Origin: JBIQKZ01 sp044464765
GTDB lineage: Bacteria > Pseudomonadota > Gammaproteobacteria > Burkholderiales > Burkholderiaceae_B
Length of the DNA: 64,000 bases
Direction: 5' to 3'
NCBI GenBank assembly: GCA_044464765.1
Contig: JBIQKZ010000003.1
Location: 1-64,000 of the forward strand
Shown here: piece after piece, positions 1 to 9,000 of the stretch
How the letters are laid out: every line of letters begins with the position of its first letter
Position numbering within the stretch: the first letter of the stretch is position 1
Translations under genes and position numbers: made by a program
The notes under the pieces: generated by a model
What the model was told of the DNA's origin: nothing
The model's database searches: none
The model's input: only the letters and a program-made list of their open reading frames with translations

Positions 1-139
1 TGTCGCGAGCCGCCTCTCCGCCCCCCAGGCTGATCGCTTCCACTTTCGCTTTCAGATCGGCAACCAACGCCTGCATCGCCTCGGCATTGCCGCGAAAGTC
101 GTGTGATCTGCAGTTAAGCCTGGATTCAATGACATTCAT
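1..139 (-). CDS. mccB: 3-methylcrotonyl-CoA carboxylase beta subunit, N-terminal fragment (runs off left edge)
   Basis: Reading leftwards from an ATG at 139, an open frame gives about 46 residues beginning MNVIESRLN, with a later VADLKAKVEAISLGGGEAAR stretch. This is the usual opening of the carboxyltransferase (beta) subunit of methylcrotonyl-CoA carboxylase in leucine catabolism. AAGG lies about 7 bases upstream. The frame is still open at base 1, so only the N-terminus is present. Its base composition is rich in GC like the core genome, unlike the AT-richer DNA that begins directly upstream, so this gene marks the left flank of the island. A related acyl-CoA carboxylase beta subunit cannot be excluded from so short a fragment. 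Confidence 0.7.
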   Translation of the reverse strand, partial: MNVIESRLNCRSHDFRGNAEAMQALVADLKAKVEAISLGGGEAARD

Positions 140-317
140 ATCGTCGCCTTAGCTGATATGGGATGTATATCTGTGCACAGTTTTTCTGTTCCATGTTTCA
201 TGATGGCACTTTCACAATGAGCGAAAGCCAACTCGGATAGTTGATACACGACTTTTCCTTTATTCGTCTCGAGCACTATGACAATCCTTCCATGGAATAG
301 CGTTTGCTGCGTGGCTC

Positions 318-980
318 TTAGTTTGAGGTAAGAGGCGGGGAAAATAACGCCCGATCAACAAACTTCGAATAGGTATCGATGACCTTTTCGAGTTGCATTC
401 TTGATCGACTTATATAGTTATATTGATACAGCATAGTGATATAACTGCGCATACCCATCAGCATAAATACGACCACTCCAAGTTCATCTTCATTGAAACC
501 CGATATTTCACCTCGCTTCACACTACGCTCGAGAGAGCGCAAGAACCCCTCATAGAACAGCTTGATGTGCCGGTGAAACGCTTCGGGTGCAAATACTTCT
601 GCTTCGTTCAAAATGCGGAGAAAACCTGGCGTTTTTCGACAAAATTCAAAGTAGGCTGCCATTCGTCGGCGCTCACGCGCAATACCTCTTAATGACTCAT
701 CCATATGAAGACGGATGTACTCCAACAAGCGCTCGCCAAGGTTAGGAAGTAATTGATCAAATAAGTCTTGACGAGTTTCAAAGTAGTTATAGAAGGTTCC
801 TTTCGCAACATTTGCCCGAGCGACGATTTTATCGATAGACGCTCCTGCATACCCTTCTTCAGCGACGACTTCGAAAGCCGCTTCAAGTAATGAGTTGCGG
901 GTATCAGTCAGGTTATCGGAACGTGTCTTTTTTAGCTTGATTAACATCGCTGAGGACGTGCTTTTCTGCAATTTTTTCAT
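318..980 (-). CDS. TetR/AcrR family transcriptional regulator (regulator of the forward catabolic operon)
   Basis: The 220-residue protein has a TetR-type helix-turn-helix at about residues 28-80, with the recognition region VAKGTFYNYF near 58-67, and an all-helical ligand-binding half typical in length for the family. It is divergently transcribed from the catabolic operon that starts at 1548. The 567-base gap between them holds a perfect 28-bp palindrome and a second copy of its core on the operon promoter. It is therefore probably a repressor of the operon and of itself, released by a pathway acid or CoA ester. The ligand is not predictable from sequence. The first 20 residues are basic and a later start is possible. 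Confidence 0.85.
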   Translation of the reverse strand: MKKLQKSTSSAMLIKLKKTRSDNLTDTRNSLLEAAFEVVAEEGYAGASIDKIVARANVAKGTFYNYFETRQDLFDQLLPNLGERLLEYIRLHMDESLRGIARERRRMAAYFEFCRKTPGFLRILNEAEVFAPEAFHRHIKLFYEGFLRSLERSVKRGEISGFNEDELGVVVFMLMGMRSYITMLYQYNYISRSRMQLEKVIDTYSKFVDRALFSPPLTSN

Positions 981-1170
981 GTAAGGCCTTAAAACTCATT
1001 CTTAGTACGAATGTCTGGACGTGGCGAGTGAGTCTGTCTTTAACATCAGCTCAAGCAAAATGAACTCCTAGGCTGCATACCATCCAAACCTCGTTTGCAA
1101 TCACTTTCATTGCAGTCATCCAAGATAAAAATTCGTTACCTAACCAGCTTATAGAGTAGAACTCATATCC

Positions 1171-1198
1171 ATATAAATGACTGATCAGTCATTTATAT
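1171..1198. promoter_or_regulatory. Perfect 28-bp palindrome, probable TetR operator
   Basis: All 14 base pairs on each side of the centre (between 1184 and 1185) are complementary. The core at 1178-1191 is TGACTGATCAGTCA. It lies 190 bp upstream of the divergent TetR gene. Twelve of the 14 core bases recur at 1305-1318 on the promoter of the forward operon. Paired palindromes of this size between a TetR gene and a divergent operon are typical repressor sites. The assignment to this regulator is inferred from position. Confidence 0.7.
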
Positions 1199-1303
1199 TA
1201 TCATTAAAAATTAAAATATATACAAAAATACCCAAAAAAAAATTAAAACACCCTTTATTAATAAGGGTAAACACCATTCATTCTGAAATTTTCTAAATTT
1301 GTA

Positions 1304-1332
1304 TTGACTCACCAGTCATATTAAATTATATT
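1304..1332 (+). promoter_or_regulatory. Sigma-70 promoter of the forward catabolic operon with overlapping operator
   Basis: TTGACT (1304-1309) and TATATT (1327-1332) are separated by exactly 17 bases. A second, imperfect copy of the palindrome core (TGACTCACCAGTCA, 1305-1318) covers the -35 box and part of the spacer, so a bound TetR protein would block RNA polymerase. The transcript would start near 1339, leaving a leader of about 200 bases before the first gene. No gene is seen between 981 and 1547, which is strongly AT-rich. Confidence 0.65.
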
Positions 1333-1547
1333 TTTTGAAAGCTGGCTAAGGTTTCAAAGCGAAACGCAGAGCTTGGCAAATGAATGCTGATCTCCTGTTC
1401 AAGTTAGGAGGGAGTAATAATGACAAGCCAAACGCGCTAAGTATTGGAGGCAACCCACATGCATAGATTGTTTAGTTACTCACATGCTCTTTCACAGAGG
1501 AGTCGCCCAAGAAATGACGAGATCATGCTCATGACGAAGGAGATGGC

Positions 1548-2336
1548 GTGAACTTTTCCAATTACAAGTGTTTTCGGTTCGAAAGAAGTGATGGTGTTCT
1601 TGTCGTTTATTTCAATCGGCCAGAGCGATTGAATGCGGTTAATGCTGAGTTGCACACCGAACTTGCAAGTCTTTTTGGGGATATTGCTACAGACCGGCAA
1701 ACTAAAGCTGTCGTTCTCACTGGTGATGGTCGCGCATTTAGCGCCGGTGGAGACATGGCTTGGTTTCAAAAGATATCCCAAGCAGAACTCGATCTTTTAT
1801 TTATCGAAGCGCGCAAGATCATCATCGATCTACTCGAAGTGCCTCAACCAATCATCGCGGCGGTGAATGGCTCTGCAGCCGGGCTTGGGGCAACCATTGC
1901 ATTAATGTGTGATGTCGTCATTGCGGAAGAGTCGGCGCGTTTTTCAGATCCGCACGTTCGGATCGGCATCGGCGCAGGAGATGGTGGAGCAGTGATTTGG
2001 CCGCTCTTGATAGGCATGGCTCGCGCTAAAGAGTATCTTCTGACGGGCGATCACCTAAGTGCTGGAGAAGCTGAGAGCTTCGGGCTAATCAATCGTACCG
2101 TACCGACCGAAAGGCTTATGCCAGCCGCTATGGAATTAGCGCAACGTCTTGCCAACGGGCCTCTCATGGCTCAGCGCGCTACCAAAGAGTCACTAAACAA
2201 GATATTGCGCGAGCGCGCTAATCTCATTCTTGACACTTCTCTTGCACTTGAGAAGGAATGCTTCCATTCCCAAGATCACAAAGAAGCAATCAATGCATTC
2301 TTAGAAAAAAGACAACCAATATTCATAGGTGCATAG
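1548..2336 (+). CDS. Enoyl-CoA hydratase/isomerase (crotonase) family protein with altered active site
   Basis: The 262-residue protein begins at GTG, fixed by AAGGAG five bases upstream; the nearby ATG at 1543 hits a stop at once. It has the crotonase fold signatures: the oxyanion-hole region SAGGD (65-69) and NGSAAGLG (107-114), then MCDVVIAEESARFSDP. The two glutamates that act in standard enoyl-CoA hydratase (E144 and E164 of the rat enzyme) correspond here to Thr116 and His136; Asp145 in GAGDGG could be the catalytic acid. The reaction may therefore be an isomerisation or another crotonase reaction on a CoA ester rather than simple hydration. It is the first gene of the forward operon. 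Confidence 0.85.
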   Translation: MNFSNYKCFRFERSDGVLVVYFNRPERLNAVNAELHTELASLFGDIATDRQTKAVVLTGDGRAFSAGGDMAWFQKISQAELDLLFIEARKIIIDLLEVPQPIIAAVNGSAAGLGATIALMCDVVIAEESARFSDPHVRIGIGAGDGGAVIWPLLIGMARAKEYLLTGDHLSAGEAESFGLINRTVPTERLMPAAMELAQRLANGPLMAQRATKESLNKILRERANLILDTSLALEKECFHSQDHKEAINAFLEKRQPIFIGA

Positions 2337-2492
2337 AACGACGGCTCACCACCTCCTTTTATGTAAAGCTTTTAGAGTTTACCCAGGAGTGTGCTCATAC
2401 CGTAGAGAATTCAACTCAATGCATTCGCTGCAGTGCCCGGTAGGGGCAAATAGGTCCAGCATTAACCAATCAATGAACGTGGAGAGACAACT

Positions 2493-4139
2493 ATGGAAGC
2501 ATCATCTTTGGAGGCGGGATGCTATGAACGACGTTTAGGCGGCATCTCTTATATCCTCACGCGAGCAGCAGAGATTCATCCGAACAGAGTGGCGATCAAT
2601 GACTTGTTGAACAATCGCACTATTACCTATGCTGAACTTGAGCGTCAAACGAATCGTTTGGCGCATGCCTTGCTCAAGCTAGGCGTTAAAAAAGGCGATT
2701 TCATAGCATTGATGTTTCCCAATGAAGCAGCCATGGGTCTTGCTATCTTTGCGTGCGCCAAAATTGGCGCGGTTATTTGTCCAGTTAATGTACGCCTTTT
2801 ACCGTATGAGGTAGCGTCTTATCTAGCGCCACATAACGTCAAGGGAATTTTGTGCAACGCCACGTTCTGTGAGCGGTTCGCAAGTATGAAAACAGAATTA
2901 CAGGTTATGTTTGGCGCACCGAATCAAGCCACGAGCTCTTGGCTTGCAGTAGAGAGTCTGCTTGACGAGCAGCCGGCCACACCACTCCCTCACGTTACTA
3001 CACTGGAGGATCCGTTCCGGATGATTCCTACCGGGGGTACTACAGGTGCGAGCAAAGGAGTTGTTCACAGCCACGGTGGCACTTTGATGACCGTTCTGGC
3101 CAACATTGCCGAGCTCGGTATTCGTCGCAACTGGAAAACCATTTTATTAGCCCCGCTCTATCATGGTGCAGGAATGGATTGGGGGTTCTTTCCCATTCTT
3201 TGGCGTTGCGGCACGGTAATTATTCCCGCAGATACTTCATTTAATGCAACTAAATACCTTTCTCTGCTACGTAAGTACGAAGTCGAGTATGCCTTGTTAG
3301 TTCCCGCTGCCATTCCACCCTTATATAAAGCATGGGACCATGCGCCGCTAGAATCGGTGCGCACCATCAGCAGCGTGTCCGCTCCAACCTCCCCTGCTCT
3401 GCGTAAGATTCTGCGAGAGATGTTCGCAACGGCCGATGCCATGGTTGGTGCAGGTATCAGTGAAAGCCTCAATATGGCAGTTCAATCACCCGAGGAGTTT
3501 CTGACTCATCCTAACAGTATCGGTGAGCCGACTCTCGACACTCGTGCCTGCATCGTAGACGAAGAGGGACGAGAGAAGCCACGTGGTGAGCCGGGAGAAA
3601 TCTGTCTACGTGGCTTCAACACAGCGTTGTATTACCACGCGAACCCAGAGGCGGGGCGCAAAACCTGGCGTTTGCGAGCCGACGATTCCGAAGGTTTGGA
3701 ATGGTGCTTCACCGGGGACATCGGTGTAATGGATCAAGATGGCCGCTTGGCCATCATCGACCGTACTAAGGACATCATCCTAACCGGCGGGGAGACGGTC
3801 CCATCAGTAGAGGTCGAGGGTGCCTATACTGGACATCCCCAAATTCAAGAATGCGCCGCAATTGGATTGCCAGACGAGCGCTGGGGTGAAGTCATCACGT
3901 TAGTCGTTGTAAAGGCTAGTGAGCATGATGATGAGTCAGATCTGGCTCGTATGCTCTTTCTCTACGGGCGAGAGCGATTAGCTGGGTACAAGGTGCCAAA
4001 AAGAATAGCATTTCTTGATGTACTGCCGCGCAGCCATTTCGGAAAGGTGTTGAAGCATGAGCTTCGCAAGATGCGCCATGAAATCCTGTACCAACCAACT
4101 ACATTGGCGAGTCAGTCTGAGCACTCAGACAACTGCTGA
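2493..4139 (+). CDS. Acyl/aryl-CoA ligase (AMP-forming, ANL superfamily)
   Basis: The 548-residue enzyme should activate a carboxylic acid to its CoA thioester through an acyl-adenylate. The phosphate-binding A3 motif PTGGTTGASKG lies near residues 177-187. The A8 region has FTGDIG and DRTKDIILTGGE near 405-430. The A10 lysine is in GKVLKHELR near 516. The A5 motif, normally YGxTE, is divergent (GAGISES), as in some ligases for unusual acids. GGAGAG seven bases upstream supports the ATG. A 156-base gap without a gene separates it from the crotonase gene. Its place before an importer fits first-step activation of an incoming acid; the acid is unknown. Confidence 0.88.
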   Translation: MEASSLEAGCYERRLGGISYILTRAAEIHPNRVAINDLLNNRTITYAELERQTNRLAHALLKLGVKKGDFIALMFPNEAAMGLAIFACAKIGAVICPVNVRLLPYEVASYLAPHNVKGILCNATFCERFASMKTELQVMFGAPNQATSSWLAVESLLDEQPATPLPHVTTLEDPFRMIPTGGTTGASKGVVHSHGGTLMTVLANIAELGIRRNWKTILLAPLYHGAGMDWGFFPILWRCGTVIIPADTSFNATKYLSLLRKYEVEYALLVPAAIPPLYKAWDHAPLESVRTISSVSAPTSPALRKILREMFATADAMVGAGISESLNMAVQSPEEFLTHPNSIGEPTLDTRACIVDEEGREKPRGEPGEICLRGFNTALYYHANPEAGRKTWRLRADDSEGLEWCFTGDIGVMDQDGRLAIIDRTKDIILTGGETVPSVEVEGAYTGHPQIQECAAIGLPDERWGEVITLVVVKASEHDDESDLARMLFLYGRERLAGYKVPKRIAFLDVLPRSHFGKVLKHELRKMRHEILYQPTTLASQSEHSDNC

Positions 4140-4169
4140 TTAAATCGTCCTCTTTAAAGGAGAATCACC

Positions 4170-5363
4170 ATGCGTGCTTTACGCGCCTTATTGGCACTTG
4201 TATCCACACTAGCGTCGGTCAACCTAGCTGCTCAGTCGGCTGACACCCTGAGGCTAGGTTACCTGGTAGATGCTTCCGGTCCAACGCAGGCTGTCTTCAG
4301 CACTGGCTTGGAAGGATTCCGTTTGTATATTGAGCAGTTGAACGCGGCTGGTGGTATCAATGGCAAGAAAGTAGAAGTGATGGTGCGGGACGTGCAGGTT
4401 GACCCTGCCCGAGCGGCGGCTAGCGCCCAAGAATTGAGCGACGAAGGTGTATTGGCTATAGTGGGCTTGCCTCTTACCAGCACGCATATGCCTGTCTACA
4501 ACGCGATGGGCCGCGCTAAAGTTCCAGTGGTTACCGGTTATCCCGCTAATCTTGGCGTTGTCCTACCTCCGGCTCGAGAAGGTGTGTATGGCATAGGTCT
4601 GGCCTTCGAGATTAGCAGTTGGCTAGCAGGTGAAATAGCGAGAAAGATCGCACCAAACGGCAAAACTTTTGCATGTTCGGTATTCGAAAGTGCTGGCGGC
4701 TTTGTTGCTTGCGATGCTGCAATGGCTGCTGCGAAGCAAGCAGGATTCGAAAGAGTTGAAAGAATCATGTTCCCAGTCGCTCTGCGTGACTTTAGAGCAG
4801 TGGCGGAAAAAATCGCTGAAGTCAATCCAGATGTTTTGTTTAACATCTACGGTCGAGGGCGCACTCTGAGCTTCTTCCCCGTTATCTCTGAGGCTGGGTA
4901 CACAGGGAAGATCCTGTCATTAGAAGCTGCTACGGGAGACGATGAGTTACGTGCTGCCGCCAAATCAGCACCTGGTGTGGAAGTCTATAGTTACTCAAGG
5001 TACGTCAGCGGAGGTCAAGGGAGCGGACCACAGGTAGAGGCACTGGAAGCCGCAGCCAAAAAGGCAGGGGTTCCCGAGGTGCTTGCTTTTCATGCGGGAG
5101 GTTGGGTGCTCGGAATGACGATCGCTGACGCGCTGAAACGTTGTGAAGAGCCATGCACGCCTCAGCGCTTAGATGTCGCACTCTCCAACACGAGGATTGA
5201 TACCGGTGGTTTAACAGACGAACCAATTGTCTTCACAAAAGACGATCACTATGGACCATCTGCATATAGAGTTTACCGTTATGATCGCCCCTCGGACGAG
5301 ATGGTAGCTACCGGAGATATCTTGCGTGCTTCCAGTACACCTAAACACGCTCCCAAAAAATAA
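4170..5363 (+). CDS. ABC transporter substrate-binding protein, branched-chain amino acid (LivJ) type
   Basis: The 397-residue protein starts with a Sec signal peptide (about residues 1-21, hydrophobic core LRALLALVSTLASVNLAA). It continues as a type I periplasmic binding protein of the Peripla_BP_6 class, with the LRLGYLVDASGP opening and GGINGKKVEVMVRD segment of this family. AAAGGAG precedes the start. It stands first in a complete Liv-type import set. Members of this family beside CoA ligases commonly bind aromatic or aliphatic acids instead of amino acids, so it probably captures the acid that the upstream ligase activates. Confidence 0.88.
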   Translation: MRALRALLALVSTLASVNLAAQSADTLRLGYLVDASGPTQAVFSTGLEGFRLYIEQLNAAGGINGKKVEVMVRDVQVDPARAAASAQELSDEGVLAIVGLPLTSTHMPVYNAMGRAKVPVVTGYPANLGVVLPPAREGVYGIGLAFEISSWLAGEIARKIAPNGKTFACSVFESAGGFVACDAAMAAAKQAGFERVERIMFPVALRDFRAVAEKIAEVNPDVLFNIYGRGRTLSFFPVISEAGYTGKILSLEAATGDDELRAAAKSAPGVEVYSYSRYVSGGQGSGPQVEALEAAAKKAGVPEVLAFHAGGWVLGMTIADALKRCEEPCTPQRLDVALSNTRIDTGGLTDEPIVFTKDDHYGPSAYRVYRYDRPSDEMVATGDILRASSTPKHAPKK

Positions 5364-5412
5364 AAACTAGTCGTTGGAGCCCTAACGGCGGTTGATCTCA
5401 GAGGAGCGCACG

Positions 5413-6288
5413 ATGAGTATTTCGCTACTTGTGTCCATTATCGCTTCGGCATCGGTATATGCTGCGCTAGCTGTTGCTGTGGTGCTAGTTTACAGGACGA
5501 ACAATGTGCTTACGTTTCACGTGGCTGAGGCAGGTGTGCTCTCGGCATATGTGATGGTGACAACTATAGATATGTGGGGCCAAGGTAACTCAGGCTCGAT
5601 TATTGTAGGGTTTGCCGCCGCTATATTGATCGCCCTCGCTATAGGGGTTGTTATGCATATCCTGATCGACCGTTGGGCACGCCCTTTTGGGCATTTCGTG
5701 GGGACTATTCTTACTATTGCCGTAGCCACGCTGTTACTAGGCGTTGTTAGTATGGTTTGGTCTGGCGAGACTAGACGCCTACTTTTAGCAGATGGCTACT
5801 TCGTGATTGGACGTAATCAAGTCGCTTGGAACTCCATTATCGTGACTGCTGTTTGCTTGCTAGCCGTTATCACAACTTACATAGTGGTGGCTCGAACTCG
5901 TTTGGGCATTGCTATGCGAGCCGTGGCTAACAGTACGGAACTTGCGAGATTGCGGGGCATTCCGGTGTCTAAAATTCTGTTAAGTGTGTGGTTAATCAGC
6001 GGTGTCCTGGGAGCTATTGGCGGTGTCTGCATGGCGGCATTGTCATCCGTAGCAATGGAGGGCGCAATAGTTGGTGTTAGTGCCGTCGTAGCCGCGATAC
6101 TAGGTGGAATGACTAGCTTAGGGGGGGCTATTCTTGGTGCGACACTTTTGGCTGCAGGAGAGCAACTGGTAAGCGTGTATATCGATGCGCGCTACAGTCA
6201 AGTGGTTCCGATTTTAGCATTAGTGATCGTGCTATCGATACGGCCCTCCGGCTTAAGCGGACGCACGGAGAGCATCGCCCGAGTATGA
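5413..6288 (+). CDS. Branched-chain-type ABC transporter permease, LivH family
   Basis: About 291 residues with some eight hydrophobic membrane segments and the conserved cytoplasmic loop near VARTRLGIAMRAVANSTELARLRGI, as in LivH permeases. I chose the ATG at 5413 because GAGGAG is seven bases upstream; the frame also opens at a TTG at 5392, which would overlap that ribosome-binding site. It pairs with the next permease in the inner membrane to form the import channel. It is slightly AT-richer than typical core genes in this window, like its neighbours. Confidence 0.87.
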   Translation: MSISLLVSIIASASVYAALAVAVVLVYRTNNVLTFHVAEAGVLSAYVMVTTIDMWGQGNSGSIIVGFAAAILIALAIGVVMHILIDRWARPFGHFVGTILTIAVATLLLGVVSMVWSGETRRLLLADGYFVIGRNQVAWNSIIVTAVCLLAVITTYIVVARTRLGIAMRAVANSTELARLRGIPVSKILLSVWLISGVLGAIGGVCMAALSSVAMEGAIVGVSAVVAAILGGMTSLGGAILGATLLAAGEQLVSVYIDARYSQVVPILALVIVLSIRPSGLSGRTESIARV

Positions 6289-6292
6289 CGCT

Positions 6293-7330
6293 ATGCTGAT
6301 TTCAACAATGAAAACCAAAGTCGACGCAGGAGAAGACTCCCAAGCGGACAGAACGAGAAACCGCAAGTCTATTACGCTGGGTCGCTTGGCCATCGCTGCG
6401 GTGCTACTAGCCATTATTTTTTTACTACCACAAGGAGGTCGATTCTGGTTGGCGTTGGCCAACATTGCAGCCATTACGGCGATTAGTGCGATGGGGCTGA
6501 CAATACTTGTGGGAACCGCTGGACTCTTGTCGTTGGGACAGGCTGCTTTTCTAGCAATTGGTGCGTTCAGCTCGGCCCTACTGGTGTCCTATATAGAAGT
6601 CGGCTTTCTATTCTCTCTATTTATCGGCGGTGCGAGTGCTGCTCTTGTGGGAATCATTATCGCAGCAGCAACTGCCCGCACGGCAGGAATATATCTCGCA
6701 GTTGGTACGCTCGCACTCCAGTTCGTTGTTGAGCTTATGCTGACCGATGTGGAAGTGAAGCTTACAGCAGCGCTCGGCTTTCAGATGGAGCCCCCGGTGA
6801 TACTGGGTCTAGTGATCGATACTGAAAGGCGTTGGTGGTTCTTGTTGTGTGCGGTAATGATTGCAACCTGGTTAACGCTGCGTTGGATTGTGCGCGGTCA
6901 ACAGGGTCGTAACTGGGTTTGCATGCGTGAGCACACTGCTGTAGCAAATTCACTCGGTATATCTGTAACTCACTCTCGCATGGCGGTGTTCGCCCTCAGT
7001 TCGTTTATTGCTGGTGTTGCAGGTGCATTACATGGCTACTATATCGGGACGGTACAAATTACTAACTACTCTCTTCATCTCTCCATCGTATACCTAACTG
7101 TGGTTGTATTGGGCCGCTTAGGTAATATCGGGGGTGCCATTTGGGCAGCTGCATTTATTACCGTCCTCCCCCACGTTCTCTCGTGGCTATTACGCACGAT
7201 GGGTATCGATGTCATCTCTCGAGGAGCTGGCATGGAGAACATTGCCGTTGGCCTGATATTAATTCTTGTCCTGCTTCGTGTGCCACAGCGCATATTATTG
7301 ACCTTGACTCGCGTTAAGGAGAAAGAATGA
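6293..7330 (+). CDS. Branched-chain-type ABC transporter permease, LivM family
   Basis: This 345-residue membrane protein carries the LivM pattern: a first membrane segment near residues 35-50, the GTAGLLSLGQAAFLAIGAF stretch, and a later WVCMREHTAVANSLGI loop in the EAA position. Four bases separate it from the previous stop. The first 30 residues are hydrophilic and no strong ribosome-binding site precedes the ATG at 6293, so ATG 6308 is possible. It overlaps the next gene by ATGA, pointing to translational coupling. Confidence 0.86.
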   Translation: MLISTMKTKVDAGEDSQADRTRNRKSITLGRLAIAAVLLAIIFLLPQGGRFWLALANIAAITAISAMGLTILVGTAGLLSLGQAAFLAIGAFSSALLVSYIEVGFLFSLFIGGASAALVGIIIAAATARTAGIYLAVGTLALQFVVELMLTDVEVKLTAALGFQMEPPVILGLVIDTERRWWFLLCAVMIATWLTLRWIVRGQQGRNWVCMREHTAVANSLGISVTHSRMAVFALSSFIAGVAGALHGYYIGTVQITNYSLHLSIVYLTVVVLGRLGNIGGAIWAAAFITVLPHVLSWLLRTMGIDVISRGAGMENIAVGLILILVLLRVPQRILLTLTRVKEKE

Positions 7331-8097
7331 ACGAGGCTTCATTTTCAATCCGCGAACTCTACGTCGCCTATGCAAGTATCGAGGCAGTGCGCGGAATTTC
7401 CTTCGAGATTCCACGTCGCTCGTCGTTAGTTCTGGTAGGACATAATGGAGCAGGGAAGAGTTCTACGCTACTTGCACTTAGCGGTAGCCTGCCTAAGCAT
7501 TCATTCTGCGGCGATATGTCAATCGGGAAAACTGGCACTGGTCAGATGTTGGGTTCCGGTATCACCCTTGTTCCTGAACGGGATAAAGTGTTCAACCTAT
7601 TGACAGTTCATGAGAACCTGCTTGCTGTCGACCACGCAAGCGATGGGGACCGGGTTCGCATTGATGACGTGTACGGATTCTTTCCTCGTTTGGCGGAGCG
7701 GCGTACCACTTTGGCTGGCAATATGTCAGGTGGTGAACAACAGATGCTCGCCATAGGGAGTGCCTTACTTGGGTCACCACAGTTACTGCTTCTTGATGAA
7801 CCAACTCTCGGCCTTGCTGTGCCGGTCATTGAGTCGATATGTGAAAAATTGACCGAACTGCGCCGAGAACTTGATTTGACCCTCTTGATAGCTTTGGCGG
7901 AAACAGGCTGGGTAAGCGCGCTAGCTGAAATAGCCATCGTGATGGATTGTGGCGAACTCACGAGCGAACCATTACCTACCAACGAGCATGTACAGGATCT
8001 GTTAGAGCAGTATCTCACCGGCGATAAGAAAAAGATAACTCCGAGTTCTTTGACCGATGATGAGACCGTTTCTATAAAGGTTGAGAGACATGCTTGA
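7327..8097 (+). CDS. Branched-chain-type ABC transporter ATP-binding protein, LivF family
   Basis: The 256-residue ATPase has Walker A GHNGAGKSS (38-46), a good signature MSGGEQQM (about 133-140) and Walker B LLLLDEP (about 153-159). It has the short LivF architecture, without the longer insert of LivG. It starts inside the stop of the LivM gene and overlaps the next gene by eight bases. Together with the following ATPase it would drive import. The final 25 residues are hydrophilic and extend past the usual LivF end. Confidence 0.87.
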   Translation: MNEASFSIRELYVAYASIEAVRGISFEIPRRSSLVLVGHNGAGKSSTLLALSGSLPKHSFCGDMSIGKTGTGQMLGSGITLVPERDKVFNLLTVHENLLAVDHASDGDRVRIDDVYGFFPRLAERRTTLAGNMSGGEQQMLAIGSALLGSPQLLLLDEPTLGLAVPVIESICEKLTELRRELDLTLLIALAETGWVSALAEIAIVMDCGELTSEPLPTNEHVQDLLEQYLTGDKKKITPSSLTDDETVSIKVERHA

Positions 8098-8875
8098 AGT
8101 TCAATCGCTTACCCTGAGTTTCGGCGGGTTATCGGTCCTTAATGACGTCAAGCTTAGCGCCTATCCAGGTGAATTAACGGCGCTCATTGGTCCAAACGGC
8201 GCTGGAAAGTCTGCCCTTTTGAATTGCGTGTCCGGCCACTACCGCCCCAGTTCCAACGCTCATGTATTGATTGACGGAACCTCGGTTGAGCACCTACCAC
8301 CATATAGAAGAGCGAAGGCAGGTCTTTCCCGTACTTTCCAACATATCCACCTCGTACCCGAGTTGACCGTGCTCGAGAATGTCATGACAGGGCTAACACC
8401 CGTAATGGATGATAGTCTCCTTAGTTGCGTGACACGCCCCTTCCGACAGCACCGCAAGGAACATGAGCGGCGCCAGCGAGCAAAGGCTGCCCTCACCTCT
8501 TTCGGATTGGAGGACGAGGCAAATACACCAGCGGGGGCTCTCCCACTAGGTGTACGGCGTCGAGTTGACTTAGTCCGAGCGACTATAAGTGAACCGAAAG
8601 TTCTGCTACTTGATGAGCCAGCATCCGGAATGAGTAGGGTCGAGCGCGTTCTTATTCCCTCCTGGATCAGTGAAATACAACGGAAGCGACAATGCACAGT
8701 AATTTGGATCGAACACGACATTGAACTACTACTCTCTACAGCTGACGCTGTCTTCGTTTTGTGCCACGGCGAAATTATGGCTTATGGGCGTCCCAAAGAG
8801 AACCTGGGGGATCGGGAAAAAATAATCGAAGCGTATTTTGCTCGGAGCGAATATTCGATGGAGAGCGCTCGTTAA
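8090..8875 (+). CDS. Branched-chain-type ABC transporter ATP-binding protein, LivG family, degenerate signature motif
   Basis: The 261-residue protein has Walker A GPNGAGKS (34-41), the LivG-specific AGLSRTFQHIHL region, and Walker B LLLDEPASGM. The ABC signature, usually L-S/A-x-G-Q-Q, reads LPLGVRRR here, so the Ser/Ala and Gln positions are replaced by Pro and Val; the Gly is kept. The site completed by this signature may hydrolyse ATP poorly, leaving the partner's site as the main one, as in asymmetric ABC ATPases. The frame also opens at a TTG at 8081; ATG 8090 is preferred, with AAGG nine bases ahead. Confidence 0.84.
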   Translation: MLEVQSLTLSFGGLSVLNDVKLSAYPGELTALIGPNGAGKSALLNCVSGHYRPSSNAHVLIDGTSVEHLPPYRRAKAGLSRTFQHIHLVPELTVLENVMTGLTPVMDDSLLSCVTRPFRQHRKEHERRQRAKAALTSFGLEDEANTPAGALPLGVRRRVDLVRATISEPKVLLLDEPASGMSRVERVLIPSWISEIQRKRQCTVIWIEHDIELLLSTADAVFVLCHGEIMAYGRPKENLGDREKIIEAYFARSEYSMESAR

Positions 8876-9000
8876 ATGGAAGAAATTCAAACTCTGTATG
8901 CAGGGTGATTCTCCAATGGATGAATGGATGGAGTAAAACTTGGTGTTGTCACCATGACGCGTTAGCAACAAATTTGGACCTTATACCTGATGGAGACTAT

